Shown: positions 43,738 to 55,934 of the stretch, piece after piece
How positions within the stretch are numbered: the stretch's first letter is position 1
How the letters are laid out: each line of letters begins with the position of its first letter
From: Aquanectria penicillioides
Lineage: Eukaryota > Ascomycota > Sordariomycetes > Hypocreales > Nectriaceae
Length of the DNA: 64,000 bases
Assembly: GCA_003415625.1 (NCBI GenBank)
Contig: PYIU01000011.1
Location: 943,001 to 1,007,000 of the forward strand
Reading direction: 5' to 3'
Program-made: the position numbers and the translations under genes
Notes under the pieces: generated by a model
What the model saw: the letters and a program-made list of their open reading frames with translations, nothing else
Databases searched by the model: none
What the model was told of the DNA's origin: nothing

Positions 43738-45382
43738 TCAGGCGCTTGGAAATACCTTGAATCCTCCCGCCTTCTCCTTCTCAACCCACCCCAAGTACGA
43801 CCGCAGCCCTCCAAAGTAAAAGTTTGTGCTAGGCTTTCGGCCCAGGATGTTTTGGCTAAAGATCCAGCTCGCCGTCTTGGTGAAGAGAGAGAGCCCTTGA
43901 TCAGCTGGTTGCAAAGATCTCCCCACGCCTCCTCCGCCTCTGGAGACACCTCCATGATGCGGGCTTTGTACGATGCCGTGTCGTTGGTGCCGTTTTGAGC
44001 GGCCTTGCCGCCCTCCGGGATGCCCTCGGCGTGCTGGATACACGACATGATAAAGTTGGTCTCGCTCTCAACGACGGGCTGGAAGTTGGCAAAGGCTCCC
44101 TGGGGCCCCGAAATGATAAACATGTTGGGGAACCCGGAACAGGGAATACTCCCGTATGCCCTAAGCCCGTCCATCCAATGCTGCTGCATCATCTCCCCTG
44201 TTCGGCCAGTAATGGAGATTCTAGTGTAACTGCCCTCGATTGCTTCAAATCCCGTGGCGAAGATGAGCACGTCAAGCGCGCACACGGTCCCATCCGACAG
44301 CTTGATTCCCTCGGGGACTATTTCCTGGATCGGAGTTGCTTGCAGATCCACCACGTCCACATTGTCATGGTCAAATATTTCGTAGTAGCCCGAGTCGCAC
44401 AGGGGCCGGCGGGCGTACAAGTCCTTTGGCTTTAGCACCGCGGCCGTTCGGGGGTCCGTGACTATCTCGTCAATCTTGCCCCGAATAAACTTGCATGCCT
44501 CATTGTTGGCTTCTTCATCAGTGGTGAGGTCTCCAAAGGCGCTAAACATGAACCGGAAACCGTTGCCTTGGTCCCAAACGTCCTGAAAAGTCTGCTGCCT
44601 CTCCTCCGGAGTTGCCTCCATGGTTTTGCGGGTCGACTCGGGAACTCCAAAACCAACCGTCGAATTGAACACGTTCTTCCAAATGGTGTCGTAATTCACG
44701 TTGATCTTGTCGCGATATTCTTTGGTAACTGGTTTCTGTCCACCAGGCACAGAGTATTGAGGGCGGCGTTGGAAGAAATTAACTTGCCGGCAATAGGAGC
44801 ACCCGCAGTCATGGCTTGGACTCCAGTGGAACCGTTTCCGATGATGCCGACTCGCTTTCCTTCCAGCTTTACAGCATCATCCCACTTGGCCGTGTGCAAT
44901 AGCTCGCCCTCGTAACTCGATAGTCCTGGGATGTCAGGGTAGTTGGCCTTGCAGAGGAGACCGAGGGAGTTGATGAGATCGCGAGCAACAATTGTCTGGC
45001 CAGTGGAGCAGGAAATCCGCCATCGCTTTACGGACTCATCCCGGGTTGTCGTCTTCATTTCGCAATTGAACTGCATGTGTTTCCGCAAATCATGCTTTTT
45101 GGCTACATGCTGAAGGTACTTGAGAAACTCGGGCTGGTAGACGTAGTGGTGCGACCACGGGTACGTCTGGAGGTCTTCCTTGTCCCAGGAATAGCGATAG
45201 AGGTAACTCTCTGTGTCGGTCATGGCTCCGGGATAACGGTTCCAGTACCAGGTACCGCCAACATCGCTCGCCATGTCAATGCACTTGACATGCATTCCCA
45301 TGCGCGACAGACGGTACGTGACGTACATTCAACCAACGCCGGCCCCGACGACCAGAGCGTCGACCTCAGTAGGTTGCGTCAT
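43738..45382 (-). pseudogene. Baeyer-Villiger flavin monooxygenase pseudogene
   Basis: From ATG 45380-45382 the frame reads VDALVVGAGVG and then TGA (45329-45331), a stop inside the FAD Rossmann turn. Beyond it the protein continues with GGTWYWNRYPGAMTDTESYL and YEGELLHTAKWDD, both type I BVMO fingerprints, then VGIIGNGSTGVQ (NADPH site) and LIFATGFEAIEG. A second break lies near 44780-44795, after APIAGK and before FFQRRPQYSVPGG. A third lies at a CT repeat near 43881-43892, before LFTKTASWIF. The intact family inserts oxygen into ketones. The gene is otherwise nearly full length (about 535 aa), so inactivation may be recent. Confidence 0.9.
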
Positions 45383-46388
45383 GATGGCAATCAACGAGGT
45401 ACGCGGCTACAATGCGACAGACGGGATAGAAATAAAAGGAAGTTCACGCCCAAGAATGGGAAAAGAAGCCGGGAGGGAATCACAAGTGTCGAAGCAACAA
45501 CTGACGTAGCAAAGGCAACGGACGGCTGTAGGTTGTGCAGCAGACGATAGTTATAGTGAATGACGGTCGGGTCTTGCAGGACAATGCGCTCGTCTCAGCT
45601 CTCGATTGGGAAACTATTCCAACTCAGCGGAGGTCACCGAATATGGCTTCACTCAGCACCAAACGGCAAGGTTGACGTCTCCTGTGGGGAGCAACTGACG
45701 GTCTTCGACACGCCGGCGTGGGGTTTGCGCAACCTCCATCTCAAAGGCTCCCAGTCCAGTTCTCATGCTTCCCCCTCATTCCTCCGGGGATGGTCGAGTT
45801 AGGCAACTCAAGACATTTCTGTCACATTCAGCGTGACTGATCCGACAAGAAGAGCCCGTCTCTTGGAGAGAAGCCTGTCGCTTTGATTAGCCATGATGTG
45901 CTGCGATTCGGCAAATGTTAGTCTATCAACAACCGACCTACATACCATGTCGTAATTTACTGGATTCGGTCGCAACGCGAGCCTAGCCAAGCCAAGCGAT
46001 TTTAGTTCAGCCCCATAGGCGATTTTCGTCCGTACCAGACACCGATGATCAAATCTTTATTCTCATGTCGCGGTTCCTTTAGCATTGACAGTATTGGGGC
46101 CAATAAATAGACGGCAAATATGAACATGCAAAAACAATGATGAAGCAGGGTGCATGTACGTGACGCGAGATAATAAATATCGCATCCCGATCGCATAATT
46201 CAATTGCCGCTTGTTCGAAACCGTCTTGCAAGATGCCCCTGCGACGAAGTATCGGTTCATCATTCCCAAGCTCAGGGCGTTGATGAGAGATCTCGACACC
46301 GCCGGATCCGATTCTACACGGCCATCGGGCAGGAGAGAAGAAAGTGTATGTTATTGTTTCGTATTTCGTCTTGTCGTCGTGTTTGACA
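45383..46388. other. Intergenic, 1 kb
   Basis: Former promoter of the monooxygenase and the 3' flank of the nuclease-like gene. No supported gene was seen. Confidence 0.4.
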
Positions 46389-47820
46389 TCATGTCGGAAG
46401 TATCGAATCGCGCAGAAGATGCCAGTAGTCATCCCGGGCCCATGATCGAAGGGCCTGAAGTCCCAGTATGATTTGGTAAATTCCCATGATGTTGCTCGTC
46501 GTGCCGATGGTGAGTTTGGTCCAAAGTACCGTCTGTGACGCCTCGTGTGTAGTCACTACTAAGTACCAATCATGTCCCTGGATGATGATCCCGGGGAGAA
46601 AATCCGGCAATGGTTTCTCCTGAGGTTGTGGGTTCGTCTGAGTTCCCTGCCGTGTCTTGGAACTCGCAAGCGCCCTCAATAAGTCCCAGTGCGCAGCTTG
46701 CCAGACGCCGAGCTGCAACGCTGCACCGTCCCAGCCTTCGCCAGTCTTCTTAGTCTCGATTCCTAGGGCAATGGGTCGTTGTCGCAGTGGGTAGTAGTCG
46801 GTATGGTTGATGACCTCTCCTGCGAGACGGTCCCTCGCGGCCTGAATATGGGATTGAGTTGCGGCCGATTGAGTCGCAGTTAATGTTGGGTCGCGTTTAG
46901 GGTCGATATAAATACAAAAATCGATCTTCTTCGATGGCGAATACGGGGGTAGATAATCTGGAAGGATAGCGGCCGTAGAACTGCGGGAAAGAATGAGAAT
47001 CGGGCCAGGATATCTTCGGTGCAGCGGGCAGGCACATGCAGCCTTGACGAGCTCGAGCCGTTTAGTTATTGACTTACCAAGGCATATAATTGACGAGATT
47101 TGAAAACGATGCGAGGCCCGGCACCTGCAGAGCGATCTGCAGCAGTTGGGAATGCACAAGAATGTTCCAGGTGGATTCAGCATGGAAGTTTTCCTGGCAC
47201 TCGATAGCGGCATCCAGCACGCCGAGGACGGACGCTTGATCGGGAACATGGCCGTAGGTGACTCGTTCAGAGGAGAAGCAAGCATCATCCTCGCCAATTT
47301 CCACGAATGCCGGGTGCGCATGGGTCTCAAAGTCGGCCCGCGAGCTAACGTCGAGTATGCCCCGGCCTCGAGAGATGAGCCGCATCGTCTTCAGTAGGCT
47401 GGCGAGACTAGCCGGCGGCTCGCGCAGGCTCGCCAGTTCTCGGACCATAATGCCCCCAGCTGCGCGCTCAAGAGCCTTGAGGTGTTTTTGCGGCGACAGT
47501 CTGCCTGAGTGCCCCGAGTGCCCCGAGTGCCCCGACGTCTGCGATCGCGAGGTGAGCGAGTAGCTGGATTCCGACACTGGCTGTTGTATCCGCTTCCGTC
47601 TCGCTCGGGGTGTCGCATCATCCGTCATCTGTCGCTTGTTGGGGCTTTCGTCACGGGCTAACGACATGCTTTCGTCGGATTGTTGGGGCGTTGGTGGCCG
47701 GTAACCTTGATAACGTCGCTTGCGCTTGAGATTGTTCAACACCGGTTGCGTGATTGGGGAGTCGTCAGGCCAAGTAGACGGGATATCGGCTAGCCATTCA
47801 AGAACACATTCATCAAACAT
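46389..47820 (-). CDS. PD-(D/E)XK nuclease-like protein (fungal)
   Basis: Two exons (47820-47078 and 46980-46389) give 444 aa. The 97-nt intron is chosen by frame and a strong GTAAGT donor, and it yields NYMPC-STAAILPDYLP. The N-terminus is polar, with a nuclear-localisation-like KRKRR and a triple GHS repeat. The C-terminal half has SKKIDFCIYIDP, then RPIALGIETKKTGEGWDGAA and LQLGVWQAAHWDLL, which resembles the D...ExK catalytic core of the PD-(D/E)XK superfamily as found in fungal proteins of unknown function. It may cut or bind DNA. The domain is often lineage-specific. The frame is intact. Confidence 0.75.
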
Positions 47821-48303
47821 GACGATCTGAAGTTACGTGCCCGTTTCACCGAGGTGCGCGACGCGATATTCACGATAAAGCACGATGCTACCGAGACATC
47901 ATGTCGATGATGCCAGTGATGATGATGGGTGTGGCGGGGCATCTGCTGAGTCATCTGTGTTGGCAGGGAAACGTGAGTTGAACGCCATAACTTGCCTACC
48001 CTGTATATGCGGCTACATTCATTTCCACAAGCAACCCGAAATGTCCTGAACTTTTCCAGAACTTTCTTATGCCAAGTTGGGCTTGAAATCAGTTGATTTT
48101 TTTCCTCATCGGTATTAAACCAAGCTTGCAATTACTGCAAGAGGACTGTCAACAAGTTCACAGTGTAGCTTTTCTTTGAATCTACATGAACAAGTACTGA
48201 TTCGTTGCGAAGCCAATTATCAACGTTGAGAAAAGATCAAAAAAAAAAAAATTTCTAGTTCACAGGCTAGGTATTTAGGTCTATCCGGGAATTCGTCCTC
48301 AGT
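47821..48303. other. Intergenic between the nuclease-like and beta-glucosidase genes
   Basis: An A12 run lies near 48240. Promoter of the nuclease-like gene and 3' flank of the glucosidase; nothing else was recognised. Confidence 0.45.
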
Positions 48304-50905
48304 TCAAACAACAAACGTTGCCGTGCAACCCCCCACCTCTACCTTGTACAATCCTCGCACCAACTCCCATGCCTTGGCACTTTCATCCCAGTGACGGCAG
48401 GTCGTAGCAAAGTCCAGGTTGACAGTGGTCATTTTGGATTCACCAGGCTCGAGGAATACCTTTGAAAATCCTTTTAGTTCCTTCTTCGGCCTCCAGGCGT
48501 TGCCGTTGCCGTTGCCGTTTCGCTCCAAGCCAACATAGACCTGAATGACCTCTTTGCCGGCTACTGACCCAGTATTTGCAACTTTCACGGTCGTGGAGAT
48601 GATGGCAGGCGAAGACGGCTTGTCAAGCGTAACTTTCAGCCCATCGTAGCTAAAAGAGGTATATGATAATCCGTGCCCAAACGGCCAACGGACTCGATCA
48701 TCTCGGTTGGGAGCACGGTACCCAACCGCGAGCCCCTCCTCGTATCGAATTTCAACACGGCCATCCTCATACTTCTTAGCTGGGAAGTGAGAGAAACTGG
48801 GCCAATCTTCCAAGTTTTTAAACCAGGTGGTAGGTAGTCTTCCGCTTGGATTCACTTTACCGGTCAGGATGTCAACTGCCGCTTGAGGGCCTTCTTGTCC
48901 TGGGAAATGCATATTCACTATGGCGTCGGCTTCATCCACGAAGCTGCTGACGTCAATCGGGTTCCCACAGTGTAGCAGAACCACCGTCTTCTTCGAAACC
49001 GCCGCCACTGCTCTGATCAAGGCTGTTTGGTTCTCCGGCAAGGTGATGTTTTCCATGTCAAACCCCTCTGACTCATGCTGTTCGTTGCGGCCAGCATAAA
49101 TTAGGCTAATGTCTGCACTTGACGCAGCCTCTACCGCCTCGTCGACGGCATCTTGCTCAGAGTACTCCTCCTCAAAGCAGATAGTCGCGCCATACGGAGT
49201 TGGCTCACCGACGATGGGTTCTCGTGACTCCATCCTCAGGTGAATCTTGTAGGACTTCCCTCCTTCCATGGTCATTTCGAGACGAGATTCATACTTGATA
49301 GGTCGAAATAAGAACTGTTCCGTGGTTATTTGCGGCTCGGGGCCATTCAGAACTGTCACGCCATTAACCTCCAACGAGATGGCACCAGAGTGTCGGATTG
49401 CAAGGGTGTGTGTCCCGCTAGTTTCTGGGACCAATGTAGTCGACATCTCGAGGTGCGATCCAGGCATCTTCAGCCCGGGCTTGTAATTACCTAGCATGAA
49501 AACTGTGGCCGAATCCGAAAACTCTTCGAGCAACGGCTCTTTCGAGTCATTGTTACGATATACCACGTCAACGCCATGCTGACCATTCCGAGCCATAAGA
49601 CAACGAGACGGCGCGACAGGAACAATGACTCTAGTACGAACTCCAGGCACGTACTTGATCTTCTCGGGGTTGTCGTGTGCCTCTCTCAAGAGCTCATGGG
49701 GGATTTGGCGATATTGTGGCTTGCATGATGCGCTGCCGCCGCCAGTCAGAACTGGGTGCTGTGCATACTCGCCAATCACCGTGATCTTCGGGGACTCGGA
49801 AAGGTCAATGGGCAAGGCATTCTCTAAGTTCTTTAATAAAACGATTCCCTCGCGTGCAAGATCTCGTGCCACAATGTTGGTTTCTTGGACAACCTCCGAT
49901 GTCTCTGGCCCTTGGCTGTGAGATTGGCGAGTCTTGTTTCGTAGTTCAAGCATCTTTTTCACCCGCAAGTCGATGGTATGTTCGGCCACTTCCCCACTCT
50001 TAACAGCGGTTAGAAGCTTTTCTCCTCGAAATACCGGAAAAGGCATTTCCAAATCCAACCCGGCTTCGACAGCTGGGATAGTGGAGCGAGTTCCAAACCA
50101 GTCGGACATGACTGCACCATCGAAGCCCCATTCTTGTCGGAGAATCCCTTGAATGAGATCGCTATTCTCACAGCAGTACGTGCCGTCGACTTTGTTGTAT
50201 CTTTTTCTCATTGATCAGCAAGGTTGCAAGCAAAGGGATTGGACGCCACGAGACTCACGCCGTCATAACTGCCACAGGATTGGCCTTTTGCAAGAGAAGC
50301 TGCCAGGCAGCCAAGTAAATCTCACGCAGCGCGCGGCAATCTGGAGATTCTGCAACATTATAGTAGTGTCTAAACGTCTCGGAGTCGTTGCACACAAAAT
50401 GTTTCGGGCAGGCTCCAACCCCGTTGCTCTGAATACCATTTACAATGGATGCACCTAGATGCCCCGATAGCAATGGATCTTCGCTGAAGCACTCAAAGTT
50501 GCGCCCGGCGCGCGGGTCTCGATGAATATTTATGGTTGGTCCCAGAACAATTTGGGCATGTTTATAGCGAGCTTGTTGAGCAACCTGCTGCCCCATGCGT
50601 TGCAACAGCTCGACGTTCCATGTTGATGCGAGACATGCCGTGTTAGGAAAGCATGCAGTGGTTAGTTCTCCATTGAATTCAGTCGGCCTAATACCGTTGA
50701 TGGAGTCCACAGTCTAGCGAGAACTCTTTGTTAGTATAAGTGAATTACATGCTATTGTTTTGGTTTCGGGGAGCCATACCTTCAGATGTGGTATATCAAG
50801 ATGAGGCACTCCTGGGGTAGAGACGAAGTCACGACCGGAAAGCAGGCTAATCTTTTCCTCCAGGGACAACTGGCCCAGGAGAGATGAAAAATCTGCCTCT
50901 CCCAT
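48304..50905 (-). CDS. GH3 beta-glucosidase with PA14 domain
   Basis: Three exons (50905-50780, 50713-50259, 50200-48304; introns 66 and 58 nt) give 825 aa from ATG in TTCAACATGG-like context read on the minus strand. The GH3 barrel has SINGIRPTEF, RDPRAGRNFECFSEDP, GACPKHFVCND and the nucleophile in GAVMSDWFG (Asp near 227). A PA14 insert spans roughly 395-540. The acid/base lies in AGRNEQHESEGFD (Glu near 572). A fibronectin-III-like end contains VKVANTGSVAGKEVIQVYVG. No signal peptide is seen, so it is probably intracellular and hydrolyses imported cellobiose or aryl glucosides. The neighbouring sugar transporter on the same strand supports this. Confidence 0.93.
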
Positions 50906-51757
50906 GTTCAAAGACGCGTGGTTTTCTTGAATTCTAACGACGCGGTGATTCGTGGGCTGGTAATATCTTCAAGTAATGCTCGGAACATCTGCAAGGCACT
51001 GTGATCGTCTCGAAGGCAAGCATTATAGATATGCGTGGCCAAGCATAATGCCAATGCCGGCCTAGCGTGCTGTAATTTCGCTACTAAGATGGGCACCGGG
51101 AATTCCGACCGCCACGCCGGATTGTCCTCCAAAGCCATTCTCGGAGAAGCCGGGAGGAGGTATCCGGGACTCCCCCCTAATAAGAGATCCGGCTGTTGAT
51201 TTCATGTGCATCAGGGGCATTACACTACGCCGTTGCGCTAGTGATGGCTTGTTCGCTTCTCGCTCTGCGCCGCATGAACACTGCATGAATATGGTCACCG
51301 CTGTGTAGCATCACAATCGGAGCATCACTACCAGTGCCGCATGACGAACGCTACAATGTCAAGGTTTTCTTTTCTTCTTATAAGTTTTGCAATGCCTTTA
51401 AGTAATATAAGGGGAAATGATAGGTTTGTTGCAACCTACGTTCAAAACAATAGTGCCGGTCCTTCAGTGACGACCTTGTCGAGAAGAAAACGTGTTCAGT
51501 CAAAAACCACCATCGATCGACTCTCTTTTTCAATTATAATCAAGGGATAAATTCTGCAGCTTGCCAAATCTTACGAAGTGCAGGTCTATCATACGATCGT
51601 TATGCCATTTTTACAAATGCATATCACCAGGATACCACGTAGAAGCAACTGAAAATAAAAAAATAAAAAATAAATAAAATAAAATAAAAATTGATCAACA
51701 ATCTCAACATTTGCTAATTGATACAAATAAATTATAAGTCGGAGTTCACTCGCGGCC
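50906..51757. other. Promoter of the beta-glucosidase and AT-rich 3' flank
   Basis: An A/T-only stretch lies at about 51650-51690. No gene was recognised. Confidence 0.5.
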
Positions 51758-53461
51758 CTATTGCTCACCCACATCACGTCTCTGGTGCCAAGCTTGCTGA
51801 AAAGCCCGAGGCTTGACCTTGTCCATGTACAAGTGATCGATTTCCTCAGCCGTGAGATTGGTAGTGTCAGGAACAAGAAACCATGCACCGACTACTAGAA
51901 ACACGCTGCACCCTGCCCAGACAAAACCAGTACGGATGCCCAAATTTCCAGAGTCAACATTGTACATATATGGCACAATAAAGCTCGTGATCCAGGCAGA
52001 GACGGCCTGAGCAATTGTACCAAGAGAGAGACTTTTGCCACGGAGACGGTAGCTGGAGATCTCGGCCGCAATCGGCCAGCCCATGCCTTGAAAGATACTC
52101 GTCTGAAGAGAAATGAGAAGATTCATGAGCACAGCGCTGGCCCACAAACCACTCTTCCCGGGAGCGTAATACAGGCCTCCAATGACGATCATGAGGATTG
52201 CGTTTAGAACACAACCGAAAATGAATGCATTGTGGCGCCTGAATCGTCCAACAAGCGCCCAACTGCCCAGGACAATAACAATAGCCAATCCAAACCCACC
52301 GATTCCAATATCGAAGACATGAACGGCAGGAAGTCCGGCAGTGACCAAAATGAGAATGTTTTGTGTGAGGAAAGCAGCCCCAGCAATGTTTACCGCAATG
52401 TAGATGAAGATGATGGTCAGAGTGCGCTTGCGATCGGTGCCCTTGAAACAGTCCAGGTAACTTCCCGACTGAAGCTGTGCCCCGTCCTGCTCCTCGCGGG
52501 TAGTCTTCACGAGCAAGGCCAGTCGCTCGCCGGCTGTCTCATTATCATACACCCTCGCCAGTGCCTTTTGGGCCGCTGACAACTGCTCCTTTTGGACAAG
52601 GAAGTTTGGTGACTCTGGAACCAGAAGGAAGAGGATCGTCGTCAATCCACCGACGCCCCACTGGACAGCGAACACAGTTCTGAATGCCGATTCATCCATC
52701 TGGGGCACGAAAATTCGGACGACACCAAGGGCTAGGGCAAACATGGAAACGGTGAAAAGCACGATTCCCTGCTGTATGGGGGCCCTGAGCTTGACGGGTG
52801 CAATTTCAGAGGCGTAGGTTACGCCGACGGCCATGGCAGCTCCGATTCCAAAGCCATTGATCATCTTTCCAGCGAGCAAAACACCACGGGTTTTGGCAGT
52901 GAATTGAACAGCAGTTCCTGCTATCGTCAAGGCAGAGAGGCCGCTTCCAACATATGTTCGGCCGAAATGGTCCATGAGGAATCCAGCAGACAGAGCCCCG
53001 ATAGCTTGTGCAAGACTTGACATGGCACTCCAGAGCCTGTGATGTATTAGCCAACACCCAGGTCATTTACGGAGCAACTAGTAAGACTGACGAGGTCCAG
53101 ATGGAAGGAATATAGGCTCCTGCAGGGCCAATCTCTCCAAAATAGAGGAAAAACGAGGGCATTGACAAGGACGCGGTGTTGGCAATGCTGTCATATCCGA
53201 ACATCATGGCTGCTGAAAAGGCCACGCTACCTGTTCGATCACGGTCATTCAAATGCTCTTTGTTGTCGTGCCGGGGCTCTTACTGAACAAGACGGATTTC
53301 CAGAATCGCCGTATAGCTTCCGAGATACTCAAGTTTCGTTCATCTTCCTGGATTGCGCTTCCTCTTTTAGCTGCATCTTCAGAGAAAGCAAACTTTCCAA
53401 TCGAGCTTGCGGTCTCAACATGGATGCAATTGTCTGTTTTATTCGCCTCGTTTGCAGCCAT
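51758..53461 (-). CDS. MFS sugar transporter
   Basis: Three exons (53461-53284, 53230-53092, 53036-51758; introns 53 and 55 nt) give 531 aa. An in-frame stop that appears after SKSPGTTTKSI is removed by intron 1, which joins VLFS to SVAFSAAMMFGYDS. Sugar-porter marks are LMDHFGRTYVGSG, LVPESPNFLVQK, GWPIAAEISSYRLRGKSLS and VPDTTNLTAEEID. There are twelve hydrophobic segments and a polar N-terminal tail. It is close in style to fungal alpha-glucoside/hexose permeases. Next to the GH3 gene, it likely imports the glucoside or glucose handled by that enzyme. Intact. Confidence 0.92.
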
Positions 53462-54620
53462 GGTGATGATGGTGACGATGATGATGTCGCCAGTATCTTA
53501 TAAATGTCGACAAGACAGGAATGGAGTTGGTATGAGCTGAGCAAAATAGACTGGACGAAATGATGGCGGATGCCCACCCTGCAAAAGCGACAATGGTGGT
53601 CGGTCAGAGACAAGCAGACACTGAATCTCGAGGGTGTCAACAGGAAAGGATAAGAGATGCAAGGTTTCATTTATAAAATTCCACTTCTTCGTCATGGCCT
53701 GTCCCGGCGGAATATCCAGAGCTGGGGAAGCAACCTTGCTTAAGTCGGCCTAGGCCGTCCCGAAAAAGCAAAGGTTCGGGCGCATTGCACCGAGATGCGC
53801 GTCGAGATTATAGCTTCGGCACATCCCAGACATCCCAGAGGGTTTCACTCTGCCGGTGCAATTACTCTAGATGGCAGACAAGCGCCGAACTGGGGGGCGG
53901 CAAAGCCATGGGAGCAGAGGGCCGGGGCCGGGAATTCCGGACCTTGGTCAGCTGGGGAAGCAAGATGCACGATCTAAGATCCGTCCGTGGGTCTTTTAGA
54001 GCAGCTGAAGGAAGTTAGGACCACTATCTCAGCCAACCACGCCGAGCTCGTGCTTCCGTCCCCATGGGGTTGTTGCTACTAAGAACTGATGCTCCGGCCG
54101 GCTGAGTTGCGGGGTTGAAGGCATCCGGATCTTCGGGCTGTTCCGAGCTTAAACTCTACGCTCGGCCCTCGCACGCTTAGCTTTCTTCTCGGTGCGGCAT
54201 GCACCGAAGTGTCCAACATTGTCTCCCCTTTGCACTAATTCACGGCTTGGGAGAAAGATTGGGAGAATTCCCATCATATTCAAATTGGGTCAGGCCGGCA
54301 AAGGTAGTGGCGCCGCGCTGCAAATGGGATCATGAAACTAATTCAGGATAAATTAGATGCTCTGGCTCCTGATTCAATTTCAAGCGAGAATTGATTGACG
54401 AATTTGCAAAGAAACCCAGAAACCATTTTAATTGATACGTTCAGAGACATTAATACCTATATATATATAAAAAAAAACGACGAACTTTGATTACAATTAT
54501 AACAGGTTTACGTGTACTGTTCATCTACACCCCAAAACAACCCTTTTAAAAGCCGGAGGGGGTGCTATATACAATACTATACATCTAGTGCTTTCCCCAT
54601 GCTCAACTGCTGGTTTTCTT
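53462..54620. other. Promoter of the sugar transporter and intergenic region
   Basis: GC-rich, with many CGG/CCG triplets (53700-54150) and a repeated CTGGGGAAGCAA at 53725 and 53953. An AT stretch lies near 54460. No gene was recognised. Confidence 0.45.
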
Positions 54621-55934
54621 TCAGTTTGGGTATCGAGCGACTCTTACTGCCTCTTCAAAACTCGGAAGGTGTTCGTCCCCGAATCCAACGAGTGCATTTT
54701 GACCGAGTATTTGAACGGGGATCTCCAACGTAATCTTCTCTTTTTCAAAATATAAGGAAAGGCAAACAGTATAGGTTCGCGAAATTAGGCATGAATGAAG
54801 GGTGGGTAGAAAGGCCTTCTCGCGTGTTGGGAGAATCAAGGCAACTTGTAGAGCTGCCGTATGATGGATTGGTTGTGAAAGCTTTCCGGAATCTTTTCTG
54901 TCCTGGCAAGTTGTGCCATCTACCCACGAAGAGAAATTCGTGCGCTCTACATCCAGAGCCACGCTTGTCGAGAAAGACTTCGATATTGGGTGTTGAGTGT
55001 CAGGAATTTGCTCCATTGGGGTCCCTGAGAACCAAGTCGTGGCACAAATCTTTCCTGAAACAGACCTAATCTCCGGCGGGGAGGGTTTGGGATGCGATAG
55101 GTCAAGCCCAAGATCTAAGTTGAGGAAGCACGGGCTCGCGTCGCATCCATCTGGGCTGAGGCGGATAGTTGACACATCCGCTGCTTCAATGGTGATTTTC
55201 GGTGAAGGTTTTGAAAATGCAAGTTTCTTTAAAGTCTTTCTTTGGCAGACATATCTGGGACCTTTTGCACCAGCGTCAAGGGGTACCTCTTCAGGAAGTG
55301 ATGAGAGAACCTTGACCCTCTTGCTGACCTTCAATGATGTATTGCTTGCGCATTTGGCCTTTGACGAGGGTGAATCTCGAATGACATGGCCTTCGATGGC
55401 ATATTTTATGCTAGCCATCTCCGGGGCCATGTCATCCTTTTCCCACTCACCCACCGTCGATGGTAACCAAGTGTGATAGTCGCCAGCCACATCGCACTTA
55501 CGAGGGTGGGAGCAGGCGTTGGGCAGAAGCAGATGGGGAACAACGAAATGGAACGGAAAATTATAAGTCTGTCCAGCGAGAAAGATTCGATCTTTTGGAT
55601 AGGCTGATGTCGAAATCGGCATGTCGAGGGTGAGGAAATTGTGATACGTTAATAATGTGGCTTTGACATCGTCATGTCGGACTCGGCACCTCCCGGTAAA
55701 CACGATTCGGAGCATGTCAAACCGAGTATCTCGCTCTGTTCTGATAACCAAGTCTCCGGCAATTATGGAGCCTGGGTTGTGAACTTTTGTGCTGTAGTGA
55801 TGGCGAAGGCGGATTTCTAGTCCGCTGCAGCGCTGGTGCTTCGCCAGACTTTGCTTTAGGGCTCTCATCCTGGTCGAGTGAGTTGAATGATAGAGCTCGA
55901 GACCAGGATTCTGGCTGCCATGATGACTGTGCAT
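54621..55934 (-). CDS. Arrestin-like protein
   Basis: A single exon encodes 437 aa from ATG in the context AGATGCACAG. GLEIRLRHHY with PGSIIAGDLVIRTERD is the arrestin N-terminal beta-sandwich entry. IFLAGQTYNFPFHFVVPHLLLP and APEMASIKYAIEGHVIRD are the conserved later strands, as in fungal arrestin-related trafficking adaptors. The C-terminus ends with LPSFEEAVRVARYP. No PPxY motif for Rsp5 binding was noticed. Such proteins recruit ubiquitin ligases to plasma-membrane transporters. The cargo cannot be read from the sequence. The frame is intact. Confidence 0.82.
   Translation of the reverse strand: MHSHHGSQNPGLELYHSTHSTRMRALKQSLAKHQRCSGLEIRLRHHYSTKVHNPGSIIAGDLVIRTERDTRFDMLRIVFTGRCRVRHDDVKATLLTYHNFLTLDMPISTSAYPKDRIFLAGQTYNFPFHFVVPHLLLPNACSHPRKCDVAGDYHTWLPSTVGEWEKDDMAPEMASIKYAIEGHVIRDSPSSKAKCASNTSLKVSKRVKVLSSLPEEVPLDAGAKGPRYVCQRKTLKKLAFSKPSPKITIEAADVSTIRLSPDGCDASPCFLNLDLGLDLSHPKPSPPEIRSVSGKICATTWFSGTPMEQIPDTQHPISKSFSTSVALDVERTNFSSWVDGTTCQDRKDSGKLSQPIHHTAALQVALILPTREKAFLPTLHSCLISRTYTVCLSLYFEKEKITLEIPVQILGQNALVGFGDEHLPSFEEAVRVARYPN

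Noticed and set aside
53231..53283. Premature stop in the sugar transporter next to the glucosidase
   Set aside because: The stop lies inside a 53-nt GTAAGA..CAG intron; splicing gives a normal first membrane segment.
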